Source: Lichtheimia corymbifera B2541 (Eukaryota; Mucoromycota; Mucoromycetes; Mucorales; Lichtheimiaceae). From it: a stretch of DNA of 64,000 nucleotides. Numbering within the stretch: position 1 is the first letter of the stretch; every line of letters starts with the position of its first letter. Shown here in pieces: positions 46,759-58,706 of the stretch. The position numbers and the translations under genes were made by a program. The stretch spans positions 1 to 64,000 of the forward strand of contig JNEU01001145.1 in NCBI GenBank assembly GCA_000697475.1. The letters are read 5' to 3'. A model generated the notes under the pieces. It saw nothing but the letters and a program-made list of their open reading frames with translations. It had not been told where the DNA came from and did no database searches.

Positions 46759-49348
46759 ATGGGTCACTTGTAAAATGGATCGCTTGATTCGTCTAGTCAA
46801 CTGTTGCTAATCGGCCATGTAGGATTACTGTTGCTACCTGTTCGCTTAACCAATGGGCGCTTGACTTTGAAGGCAATCTTGAACGCATTCTCGAGAGTAT
46901 TAGAATCGCAAAGGCAAAGGGTGCAAAGCTGCGTGTCGGTCCAGAGCTCGAAGTCAGGTATGTCTCTGTTGTTTGTAACTCGAGTTTGTGTCTTGGTGCT
47001 TATACAAGTTGGTTTAGTGGATATGGCTGTTACGATCATTTCCTTGAAGGTGAGTTGATGTTTCAGGAAAACGGGCGACAATGCATACTCACAAATGAGT
47101 TCTTTCAGGCGATACGTATCTTCATTCTTGGGAAGTTCTGGCTGCTATTCTCAAAAGCGATGTGGCTCAAGATATGATTTTGGATATTGGCATGTAAGAT
47201 CATGGTCATTGTGGATGGAGTAATGGAGCCGTTTATTAACGCACAGACATTTAATAGGCCTGTGATGCACAAAACAGTCAAATACAATTGCCGTGTCATT
47301 CTGTGTGACGGAAAGATTGTTTGCATTCGCCCAAAGATCTTCCTTGCCAATGACGGAAACTACCGAGAACTACGTTTCTTTACGCCCTGGGTTCCAAAGA
47401 AGATTGAAAATTACTACTTGCCCCGCATGATCCAAGAAATCACAAAGCAGGTTCGTATCTATACATCCCAAAATGAAGCATATACTCAAGCTACGTATTA
47501 GTTCACCGTGCCCTTTGGAGATACCGTAGTCAGCACTTTGGATACATGCATCGGATGTGAGACTTGCGAGGAATTATTCACGCCACAAAGGTAAAGGATA
47601 ACGATATCTATAACCACACTTGAAAGGGATGCTCACATTGTAGTTTTTCTTAGTCCTCATATCTCTATGGGATTGGATGGTGTAGAAATCTTCACCAACA
47701 GCAGCGGCAGTCATCATGAACTTCGCAAATTGGATACTCGTATTGATCTTATCAAAGCTGCTACTGCCAAGGCAAGTAATAGGATGGATGGATAGAAAAG
47801 CAATGAAGCGGCTAACCAGCGACTTCAGGTTGGTGGTATTTATTTGTATGCAAACCAGCAAGGCTGTGATGGTGATCGCTTGTACTACGACGGTTGTGCC
47901 ATGATTGTGATGAATGGTCGTGTGATGGCTCAAGGATCACAGTTTTCTCTTAATGATGTGGTATGTGTTTATTTTCCATTGATGCATTGTTGAAGATTAC
48001 TAATTCATTCCTATAGGAAGTTGTTACTGCGACATTGGATCTTGAAGATGTTCGATCATTCCGTGCTAGAGTGGCCAGTCGTGGTATCCAAGCTGTGCAC
48101 ACGGAGGCCTATGTTCGACAAGATGTTCAATTTTCACTTTCACACCCACATATGGATTCCGATCGATACCTGATCCCCAACAAGCCTCGTGAACCATTTT
48201 ACCATCTGCCAGAGGAGGAGATTGCTCTCGGTCCTGCTTGCTGGTTATGGGATTACTTGCGACGATCCAAAACAGCTGGTTACTTTTTGCCATTGAGTGG
48301 TGGTATCGATAGCTGCGCTACCGCAGTGATTGTTGCATCAATGTGCCGTCAAGTTGTGAAGGCTGCTGGTGAAGGAAACGAGCAAGTGATTGCGGATGCA
48401 AGACGCTTAGTTGGTGGAAAGGAAGATTATATTCCCACTGATCCTCAAGAATTTGCAAACCATATCTTTTACACCTGCTACATGGGCACATCCAATTCGA
48501 GCAATGAAACACGTAAACGGGCAAAGGATTTGGCTGAAACCATTGGCAGTTATCATACCGACCTGAATATGGACACAATTGTCTCGGCTATTCACAGTCT
48601 CTTTTCGCTTGTCACTGGCAAAACACCAAAGTACCGCGTTCATGGTGGATCCAACACGGAGAACTTGGCATTACAAAATATCCAGGCCCGATTGCGTATG
48701 CTCTTAGCCTATCTCTTTGCTCAATTGATGCCATGGGCTCGTTCCAAGGAAGGTGGCCTGTTGGTACTCGGTAGTGCCAATGTTGATGAAAGTCTTCGCG
48801 GATATTTGACAAAGTATGATTGCAGCAGTGCTGATATCAACCCAATTGGTGCGATTAGCAAGACCGATCTCAAGAGATTCATCGCTTATGCACGTGACAA
48901 CTTTGATATGCCTGTTCTTGACGAATTCTTGGAGGCTACACCCACAGCCGAGCTTGAACCAATCACTGAGACTTATGTGCAGTCAGATGAAGCAGATATG
49001 GGCATGACTTATGATGAGCTCTCGCAATATGGTCGTCTACGCAAGGTGGAAAGATGTGGTCCATTTTCGATGTTTTACAAGCTCTTCCATGAATGGGGAG
49101 GATACTTGCGTCCAACTGAGGTTGCAGCCAAGGTCAAGCGCTTCTTTTTCTACTATTCGATCAATCGACACAAAATGACCACTATTACGCCCTCTTATCA
49201 CGCTGAAGGATATAGCCCTGATGATAACCGCTTTGACTTGCGTCCATTCTTGTACAACGCCTCGTGGAAATGGCAATTCAACAAGATCGACAAGGCTGCT
49301 GAAAGATTAGAACAAGAAGGTAGTGCAGCAGAGAATAGCAACCCATAG
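46759..49348 (+). CDS. QNS1: glutamine-dependent NAD+ synthetase
   Basis: Nine exons: 46759-46769, 46823-46957, 47018-47049, 47109-47193, 47258-47450, 47502-47590, 47654-47771, 47829-47960, 48017-49348; 708 aa, close to yeast Qns1 (714). The N-terminal nitrilase-fold glutaminase shows its triad: Glu in GPELEVSGYGC, Lys in [15 protein letters not shown], Cys in CETCEELF. Ammonia is passed to the C-terminal synthetase domain, whose ATP loop LPLSGGIDS sits near residue 359. It makes NAD+ from deamido-NAD, glutamine and ATP in the cytosol. The first exon has 11 bases; the seventh intron has a GC donor (AG/GCAAGT at 47772). Confidence 0.97.
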
Positions 49349-49490
49349 TCATGTAATCACTTGTCTTGGGACACGCATATATGTATTTGTCACAAAATAA
49401 ACACACACACAGAGATCATATACATCATACACACTATAGAGCTACTACTTTTCAAAAGACAAGATACAAAATGACTATATAACAAGTTGC

Positions 49491-51649
49491 TTAAGCGCTC
49501 TCTGGCTCTCCAAAATGTTGCTTGAGGACTTCCATGGCTTCGTTGATTTTGCCTTCCAAAGCTTCCTTGTTGTCCAACAATTGCAATAGATCGTTATTTT
49601 CCATTTCAAGCAACATGCCAGTAATCTTGCCAGCATAGTCAGGCTGTTGTTGATGGCTATATTATCGATATAAATGAGTATAAAGCGGTTGGTTTCTCCG
49701 TGCTCGTATACTTACATGAGAGGATACAAGCGTTCACCCAAGGTCTGTTTTTGTTGTTCTACTGGCATTGCTGCAAGAGACTCGGCTGTCAAAGGTGCAG
49801 GTTGGTTGGTAGCAGGAGGGCTAGGACGTGGTTGGGGCTGTTGATTTTGTTGTTGTGGTTGCTGTGGTTGTTGCTGCTGTTGCTGGGGTGGTTGTTGTTG
49901 TTGCTGAGGACGAGGATAACCCTGAGGGCCAGCAGGATAAGGAGGTTGTTGTTGTTGTTGTGGCCATCGAGGACGAGGTGGCATCATACCAGCAGGAGCA
50001 AACATTGGAGGACGTTGGCCACCAGGGCCTGGGGGTACAAAAGCACCAGGAGGATAATAAGCGTTGGGAGGCATGTATCCAGCATGAGGAACAGGACCAC
50101 CTGGCATGCTCATCTATATAACAATTAGTATACATCCCAAATCTCTCCCAATAAAGTACAAACTTACCATACGCATTTGACCACGTTGGGCCATTTGTGC
50201 TTCAAGTTGAGAACGACGAACATCCTTACGTTGAGCAAGGGCAACATAAATAGGCTTCGATCCAAGCATACGTCCATTGGCTTCAGTGATAGCACGTGTA
50301 GCTTCATCAGCTTCAGAGAAGCAAACAAAACCAAAACCTCGGCTGACACCGGTTGTATCATCTCGCATCACCTTGGCACTGGTGATATTACCATAGACCG
50401 AGAATTCTTGTCTCAGGCGCTCATCATCGACATCATCATCGAGATTCTTGATATAAAGGTTGACACCTTGGTACTTGCTAAGCTTTTCAAGACGAGCTTG
50501 TTCGTATTGTCGACGAAGTTCTTGTTCGCGCTCATTCTTTTTTTGTGCTCGAGAAACGTACAAGGCCTTTCCGTGATATTCTGAACCATTCAATTCCTGC
50601 ACTGCTTGATGAGCATCATCATGCTTTTCAAAGTTGACAAAGCCGAATCCACGCGATTGACCCTGGTCGTCCTTGGCAACAGCGGCCGATGTGATGGTAC
50701 CATAGTTACCAAACAAAGTACGCAAATCTTCATCCTTGACATCAGGGCTGAGATTCTTGACATAGATGTTTGTGAAATGTGCCTTCATCTCATCAATCTT
50801 GGCTTGTCGTTCCTTGCGTGAGATGTGATGACCAACATAGCTATAAGCAAAACAAAGTATAAGATACCATGTAATATAGCCCACATCATTCTCCTGACCA
50901 TTTCCTCTCTTACACTTTTCGGTCATTCAACAGCATGCCATTAACCTTTTGAATAGCAGTAGTGGCAGCTTCTTCGGTATCGTAATGGACAAAGCCATAG
51001 CCCTTGGAGTGACCAGTTTCATCCAAGGCGATCTTGCAAGAAAGGATGTTTCCAAAAGCAGAAAAGGTATCATGCAAAGCTTTGTTATCAATAGTAGGAT
51101 CAAGGTTCTTGATGAATACATTGCCGCTGCCAGTCTTGCGAAGAGCAGGATCACGTTGTGACCACATGATACGACAAGGACGTCCTTTGATAAGACTGTA
51201 ATTCATTGTGTCCATAGCACGCTCAGCTGGTGGTGGAATGCATGGATTAGATATCTTTGCTTACAAGACACGTGATATATCTCTATCTTACCATCGTCTG
51301 AGCTATGAAAGTTCACATATGCGTATCCCAAACTACGACGGGTGATTGCATCGCGACAAACGCGAATACTGGCTACACACATACAGAAAAGGATTATTAG
51401 ATAAATCCCATCTCCATATCCACTTTCCAAGCATCACATACAAATTGGGCCTAATACGTTGAAGCACTCAAACAGCATAGCCTCGGTCACGGTGGGATCG
51501 AGTTCACCAACATACAAAGAACCGGTGGGGGCTGGGACACCTGATTCAGAATTGGTTGGAGGAGTCGTGTTGCTCGGCTGGCTGGTTGTGGGAGGAGAGC
51601 TGGTGGTGTTTGCCCCAGATGCTGAAGTAGATGCAGCCGACGACGCCAT
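49491..51649 (-). CDS. PAB1: cytoplasmic poly(A)-binding protein
   Basis: Six exons on the minus strand: 51649-51442, 51372-51292, 51226-50914, 50840-50168, 50113-49716, 49656-49491; 612 aa. Four RRMs start near residues 44 (SLYVGELDP), 131 ([10 protein letters not shown]), 225 ([11 protein letters not shown]) and 328 ([12 protein letters not shown]). A Pro/Gln/Met-rich linker with runs of glutamine follows, then a C-terminal PABC/MLLE domain ([16 protein letters not shown]; here [13 protein letters not shown]). It binds mRNA poly(A) tails, supports translation through eIF4G and controls deadenylation. The Thr/Ser/Pro-rich N-terminus before RRM1 is usual for fungal Pab1. Confidence 0.97.
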
Positions 51650-51992
51650 TATGGTTTTTACTTTGTGGTGTGGGTAAGGCAGAACCTGAAAAATATTTCA
51701 GTTGGCATTTTTGGTTCCGATACAACGCAGACCTGTGGCTTCTGTTATGCCGACAAGCATAGCTGTATACGTCACTAATGTGTAACCAACCTTGTTTCTT
51801 ATCTAAAACATTCATCTATCAAAGGATGTGGGAGAGTAGTTAACTCATAAGACCATATAAAGCATAATAAACTAGGAGCATCTTTCTTTGTTTAAAGGGA
51901 TGAATGAAATTTATCATGAAGAATGGATCATCATTGCATGTGTTATATATCCTCTACATCTTTTCTTTCATTGTTTCCATTCAATCAATAAC
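51650..51992. promoter_or_regulatory. divergent promoter region, PAB1 and Ecm33-like gene
   Basis: 343 bp between divergent starts. CCATATAAAGC at 51853-51863 is a possible TATA element 130 bp before the Ecm33-like ATG (51993). Confidence 0.4.
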
Positions 51993-53292
51993 ATGAAATC
52001 TTCCCTTTACGCCATTGCTGCTGGATTAACATGTGTAGCGCTGATGCCTACACCAGCATTGGGTGACGATTGCTCTGGTGACCTTAAGGTGGATTCCCAA
52101 GCTGAATTGGCAAAGCTTCAATCATGCAAATCTTATGCAGGAACCATTACGATCGATTCGACAACAGCGCCAACGTTAGACTTTGCTGGCGTGTCCACAG
52201 TGGAAGGCGATATCGTTATAACCGACAATGGTCAATTGACACAAATAGTATTCCCCAATCTGGAGAGAATCACTGGAACGATGAGACTAGAGAATAATAC
52301 GCTGCTATCCAAAATCGAATGGCCATCACTTAACACGCTTGATGCATTGGATGTCACTGTGCAACCTTCATTGTCGTCCATCTCGTTCCCAGCAGGTCTT
52401 TCCAATGCGAACAAAATATCGATTGCTGATACAATGGCGGCATCCATTGATGGCATTGTGCTCTCCCATATTGATACTTTGGCTGTGGATAACAATGCCC
52501 AACTTAAAAAACTGGATTTACGCAACTTGTCAGATGTCAGCTCTACGATTTGTGTCTCTGCCAATTCACCGCGATTGAATTTGGATGTGGGTATACATAT
52601 AGAATCATCATCATCAAATGCAATAATTAATCCTCAAATACATGTAGCTCTCACATCTCCAAAGCGTACAGCAAGGGTCATTTGTTGATCTTGCCAATAT
52701 TACTTTACCCAACTTGGAGAAGGTCAAAGGGGACCTATCATTCACGGATAACCATTTCGACTCACTCAACTTACCCAATATGACCGACGTCAGTGGCACG
52801 CTTACGGTCGCTGGAAACAATAAGCTAGAAAAGCTTTCAGTTCCTGAATTACAACGTCTTGGTGGAGCATTGTTGATTGCCAACAATACACGACTTGATG
52901 CCGTGGAAGCATTTCCCAAGCTAGAGCAGGTGGATGGTTCGGTGGATTTGACAGGCAGCTTCCGATTAGTTGATCTGCCCAAACTACAAAATGTAAGCGT
53001 AGACGACATAAGGGATGATGATGACGATATTAAGATATTAATGTATGAATAGGTTAAGGGTGGTTTGAATGTCCAAACAACCAATGATCAATTCTCATGC
53101 GATAGCGTAAACCACCTGAAAGGAGATGTTATCAAAGGGCATGAATTCGTGTGTAAATCGGATGTCGACAATCCTGAATCAAGAATCGATAACCATGGTC
53201 AATCCAATAATGGATCAATGTCTCATCCACATAGTATTCCCTTGGGCATAATCCTCTTTGCATTGATCACATTCCTATCCTCCTCCCTATAA
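51993..53292 (+). CDS. Ecm33/Sps2-like GPI-anchored cell-wall protein
   Basis: Three exons: 51993-52586, 52648-52992, 53053-53292; 392 aa. Signal peptide (SLYAIAAGLTCVALM), then a receptor-L-like leucine-rich array typical of Ecm33 (FPNLERITGTMRLENN, LSHLQSVQQGSF, ITLPNLEKVKGDLSF), a cysteine pair in FSCDSV...FVCK, and a C-terminal hydrophobic tail (IPLGIILFALITFLSSSL) after a Ser/Asn/Gly stretch, the GPI signal. Ecm33 proteins sit in the plasma membrane or wall and support wall integrity. For intron 1, GT at 52587 was chosen over the GT at 52591 because it joins the array correctly (LDLSHLQSV). Confidence 0.92.
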
Positions 53293-53383
53293 TAATACCT
53301 CTCCCCGCTCCATTGTCCATATATCATCCATCATCCAATTGTATACACAGGTTCTATATATTCCAATCATACAATACATTCAT

Positions 53384-54136
53384 CTATTCGATTCTTCTAT
53401 CCAAAATGCTGTGTAATTGCCGTGCGGGTGAATCCAAGGTGCTGAGCAACTTTCTACCGGGTGCTTCCAGTACACCAAGTAGCTCGGCTTGCAACTGAGG
53501 CAATCCAGGCAATTGGACAATCTTGTTCACATCGTCGTGTGTCAGTAGTGTATCGTCAAGCTTGCCACCAAGCAACATCATCTTTTTGTTCTTGCCGAGA
53601 ACTGCCATAGCCTTCTTTAATAGATCGGGATGTTCAGCGTCGTTGGCGTTGGTATGGAAGATACAAGTAGGACCACCCTCAACAAGTGGCTCCAAATTGG
53701 CGTACTTTGTGCTGCGAAGAACCGAGTTGAATACACCGGATCGCAATACAGTGAGCTTTGCTGGTGCACCCAATCGAGAGAGTTCCTGACGCAAGGCTGT
53801 AAACTCACGCACTGTCAAGTTGTTATGTTGGAAGATAAACATGGCACGATCGTTATTGACAATCGACTCATACTGCTGGTGAAGATATGTACGACGAGGA
53901 GGATGGACCGTTTTTCGTTGTTTAGGACGTGCTTCTGTGGCGACTAGAAAGACACAATGAGACAACAAGAATGGGTCGACAAGGTTGCATTCACTCACAT
54001 TGTCGTACTGCACACTTTTGTGCAATGTTCAACTCTCGTGTAAGCGAGCTTGTACCTTGAATAGAAAACTCTAGTCAATAAACTGTGCTCATGTGTATAA
54101 TGGATGTGGTTATCTTTTACCAGTGCGAAGGGCCAT
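53384..54136 (-). CDS. MRPL10: mitochondrial large-subunit ribosomal protein uL10m
   Basis: Three exons on the minus strand: 54136-54121, 54055-53999, 53943-53384; 210 aa. The N-terminal 35 residues form a presequence (Arg/Thr/Ser, ending near AVRQFATEARP). The L10 domain follows: PPRRTYLHQQYESIV, FIFQHNNLTVREFTALRQEL, LGGKLDDTLLTHDDV, then a C-terminal helix (LDSPARQLHSILD) that would hold L7/L12 dimers in the ribosomal stalk. Normal length for fungal mitochondrial L10. The 5' UTR carries two hairpins next to the start. Confidence 0.93.
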
Positions 54137-54756
54137 TGCTGTCAAGTGGAAATAAAGGGCTACCCACCGGGGTGGGCAGTGACACTTTCGGTGTCCTAGG
54201 AACTAACCCAAGCCACTCATTGATGCAACCATCTCCATGGCACCACCACCCTGGATAATATAGACCTTCACTATGTGAATTGATTATTCGACAATAAAGT
54301 GAATATTGAAATACCACATATCTATACGTACTGAAAAATACTATATTATCTCATGGCAAACTCCATTTCTATGACGCATTCTTCTAGTTAAAGAATAATG
54401 AGATGAGCTATAACACGCAAATACCACTGCTTGCATTTGCAGCTATGTACATAGGTCTATGTGCTGGAACATTCTTTATTGTGGTTGCCAGTGGGAAAAG
54501 TAGACATTATTCTCTGCTGACTATATCATCCAGATAGATTGCTATGATATGGGTTGGGTTTACTAGATCATCTCTTACGTTGCGGTGTCCTTGATCAATA
54601 CCACGGAGGCATGGACGGCACAAGCACAAGGCGGGCACGACGCGGATAAGGACTCCGATTGTCAATGTGCTTTTATCGCCCTTTCTTTTTGTCAAACTTC
54701 CTACACTTTCTCCCTTATGCCGACACCTTGCAGTATTCAACTTATTCGTGTATGAA
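54137..54756. promoter_or_regulatory. divergent region with paired hairpins in the MRPL10 leader
   Basis: 620 bp between MRPL10 (-) and the STRIP homologue (+). Directly upstream of the MRPL10 ATG are two inverted repeats: CCCACC at 54163-54168 with GGTGGG at 54171-54176, and GACAC at 54181-54185 with GTGTC at 54191-54195. On the transcribed strand they would fold as adjacent stem-loops 27-59 nt before the start codon. The rest is AT-rich without a gene. Confidence 0.5.
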
Positions 54757-57700
54757 ATGGCAAAGCAAATGAACACGACAATGGAGGAGCGCATCGATAA
54801 CTGTCAAAGGCATTCCGGCAATGAGAGCACTGCGCAGTTCCACGCTACCAACGTCAAGGCTGATCTCGCTAAGGTGAGAGAGGGTCACCATGTATAATGC
54901 TCCCACTTTCAATGCCTATACTCATATGCAACAATAGAACCGAGAGGCATACAAGGAACGAATCGACGAGTTTTTCGACCAAGTACGCCTACAACCGAAG
55001 CTGTATGAGTATCGTGGAGCGTACTTTGACTTGCCATGTAAGTCATTTTGCTCCCTACAGCGTGGCTCATTGTTCTCATCCCTTTCATTATGTTTTATTC
55101 TCCTTTGTATTGCATCCTGGCACCAGACGATACGAACATCAAGGAAGAGCAGATTCATTGGATACTGGAGCGTTTGGGGAATGATCATGACATGGATGTT
55201 GAAACACGTATCAACCTTACTCGTGCTTTGATTTACGTGTCTTTGGGTAATGCATGCGATACAAGCTTTCTTCTCAGCATCTTGCTAACGTCACGATATA
55301 GGCGCTTTTGGTGATCCCTGCACTGTCAGGAGCGAATCAGCCCTTTTGAATACCATGGTGTCAAACAACAAACTTCTTTACGCTTCTGGAACCACGCATG
55401 TGATAGGCGCTTTGATCAACAAATCCGATACGTAAGTATCCATCTCTATCCATATGCTATGAACTCATTGGGTTTATAACAGGGATGGGATCGAAGAATT
55501 GGATGGATATATCACCGTATTATACGTCATGTTATCGTCATGTTATTACGACCATGTATTGATGGACAGCGATCAACGTCAGTATATGTGAAAAGCCAGC
55601 AGTATTGATTATCCATGATGTTGACATGTTTTATTCAGTCCTCGAACTTCTTGAATGCTTGATCAATATTCTTACAAATATTACAAAGCCCATATCTCCC
55701 AACTATCCAATGAAGAAGGTGAGCACCCTTGCTGCCTATAAATGACATCCACTCATTCCTCTTATAGCTCTTGGCATTGGTGCACATGTTGCTACTCGCT
55801 ATCTTTGGCACTACTGATGATGCTGCGACTATGAGACAGCAAATCAAGGACCTCTGGAAATCAAAATCATGCAACACGTCGGGTACCTATTACATACCAA
55901 GTACACCTAAGGGATTGGAAAAGTAACCTGTGTCATCAATCATAGAGCAACCACTGAAATGCACACCGCATGATCTATACGATTTTCGCCGTGAGACCAA
56001 GGCAAAATATGTTTCTTACCAGCCACCACAATACCCATTTGCTATGTCTTCCGAAGACAACATTCGAGCCACCAAGGAAAAGAATGACAGCATCTACGCA
56101 ACAACATCGATATCAGCACCGAATGATATGCCTTATCGTATTCGCTTTCCACCAAAACATCCAGCAAAAGCCATGGAAACAATACCTTCAGTCATTGAAT
56201 TCAAAAAAGACCTTGAGCGATCTCAGTCAACAACGCCATTCACACATGGTACACCAACTTCAATCAAAGAGACTGGCGATCTGCTGATATCCAACATGCA
56301 TATATCAACCTACGATCAGCAAATTATAATGGAGCGGGAGCATGCAGAAAAACATAGCGGAAGCCATCAGCATGACTGTGACGCCATCAATACCAGAGAT
56401 CAACACATCTATGAAAAGCAGCCTGTCTTACTTGCAGTGGAGAAGCTCTACGTAAGTTATTTTGAAGCTTTATCAGCAAGGAGAGCGGAGCTGTATTCTA
56501 ACTTTTTTTATAGACCAAGATCATGCCGAAGCTCCCTGATTTTGTGAACGTACTTTTGGATCAGCTGGTTACTATTGCACCATCATCTTCATCGTCATCA
56601 TCTATCATTGATCCCTTGCAAGAGAATGTTGATGGGGACCTACATGCAGACAACAATACCCAAAGAAACCGTGAAATTGTGCGATCAACTCTTACATCGA
56701 TCCTGCTCTTACTGCTCAAATGGTTCAAATTATCACGTATGTAAACTCTCGATACCACTTATTTTATTCGCACATATGGAACTAACGCAAGCAACTGGTA
56801 GATGCATTGAAATTTGAGTACATGAGTCAATTACTCGTCGATTCGGGCTACATGTTATTATCAGTGCGCGCTTTCATGACCGAAGATCTAAAGGAGATTG
56901 CTTGCTATTCGACGGACAATCGAGCACATGGGTAATGTTCAAAGAGATGACTGGGTAAATTCAGGCAACTTGGTTAAACGAGCTGTATTTTAGGTTTTTC
57001 GGGCAGATTCTGAGTCTTGAACCTAAGGCATGCAATGGCAACATATATCCACCATCATGTTCGACATCTTCGTCCTCCTCCTCTTCCTCATTATTATCCA
57101 ATGTTTCACTTGCCAAGTCTTGGGACGAATCGATACCATGGACAGCAAACGAAGTCAGCGATGACATGAAGATCACCAATAAGCGTAACATATCCTGGAT
57201 CCTTGACACTCTACGCAATTTGCAAATGATTACCAAGAGGAAAGTTTGCCGTAACAAGATGATGGCTTTATACAAATCATATGTATGTAGAAGGCTATGG
57301 AATCGATTTGATAGCATGGTTGACATATTCTATTTGTAGATACCTTTGAAACGCATTGTACTCGCAAATCGTGGCACCGATCTTGAGTTATACGCATTGA
57401 AATTGCTGAAAAGCCAAATCACTCATCTTGGTATCAAATGGCGTGCAGGTAAAACGTACTCTTTATCCTCTCCTTAGCGTTTAAACTCACATTGTATGAT
57501 AGGCAACATGAAATTGATATCGGCAATTTATCGAAGGTGTTCTCCCAGATTGCGTGATGAATGGCTTACAACAAGAGAATTTGACGGGGATCGTGATGCC
57601 GAGGATATGGTAATGTTAACTTGGTGTCAAGGAAGGCATGTGCCTGTCATTAATATGGATTGATAGGTGCATGAAATGAATATCCGAGCTTTGATTTGCT

Positions 57701-58353
57701 TTTACCATGAAACCCGATATGCGTTCACAACCTTGTCAGATACATCATGTTTCGAAGCTACGGCAAACATTGAACCTGAATCGAATGGATGGGGCGATTC
57801 TGATATGGATGCTTCCCAGACACAATGGCCATCGCTGGAAAAAGAAACTTCATTCGATGATCGATGGGACATTGGCACACCAGCCCCAGATGCAACACCA
57901 CAACCTATCACTGCCGACGCATTAGCTGATGCTATCAACCACCTGTATCGACAACCAGCTAGGAAATTCAAAACAATCACTGCAACTGAAGCCGAAGGAG
58001 ATGGATGGGATACACCAGCACTGACAACATCAAACACCTTTTCGTTTGGCAAAAAGCCTACCAGTGGTTCGGGAACCGATAGCGAGGATGATGACGATGA
58101 TGATGATTTGGAAATGGAACGTAAATCACAAGATGATCCTCTCAAGAACATTGATTGGGAAACATTGACCGAAGACGAGCTGATGGATCGAATGACCAAA
58201 GTCAGTGAACAATGCGAACAGCGATGGCTATCGGTGGATATTGATGATCCTGCATATTGCAAAGTCCTCATTGATGTGGAAGGCTATAACGACAATGAAG
58301 CTGAAGATGGTGGAAACGTTGATGACAGCAAAAACGACGATGGATGGCAATGA
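54757..58353 (+). CDS. FAR11: STRIP1/Far11 homologue, STRIPAK complex scaffold
   Basis: Fourteen exons: 54757-54873, 54938-55037, 55127-55246, 55302-55431, 55483-55577, 55639-55718, 55768-55882, 55946-56451, 56514-56736, 56802-56931, 56994-57282, 57340-57448, 57503-57609, 57667-58353; 935 aa, phases consistent. An N1221-like N-terminal region (DVETRINLTRALIYVSLG, PMKKLLALVHMLLLAIFGT) and a DUF3402-like C-terminal region (LTSILLLLLKWFKLSHALKF, ELYALKLLKSQITHLGIKW, MKLISAIYRR) match human STRIP1 in order. Its last 170 residues are acidic (DSEDDDDDDDLEME). STRIP is the central scaffold of STRIPAK, which counteracts Hippo-type kinases and controls fungal fusion and sexual growth. Start could also be the methionine four codons later. 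Confidence 0.88.
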
Positions 58354-58706
58354 TCAGATCAAGAACAACATAATGTATATAGCCTTATATCATACCATAT
58401 CCTCTCATATCCCTTCTATCCTTCATCCTTGTAAAAATAATAGGAAGCTTTTGCATACTTTTGTTGTTTATGAATAATACGGCCATACCAGAGCCAGTAG
58501 TAATACCATTTACGATCAGCGTGGGGACATTATGAAAATGCTAAGTCATGGAAAATGTACCTGGGAACTGAATAGAACAAAGGAGGAATGTGCAACGCAG
58601 CACCATTGTGTAACACTATTACAATTTTTCATGTTGGCTCGACCACATGGGCTGCATCATTGTTACAATTTCTTTGTTACTAATACATGTATCACTATCC
58701 CTACAA
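58354..58706. other. convergent intergenic region
   Basis: 353 bp between facing 3' ends, AT-rich, no gene seen. Confidence 0.5.
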
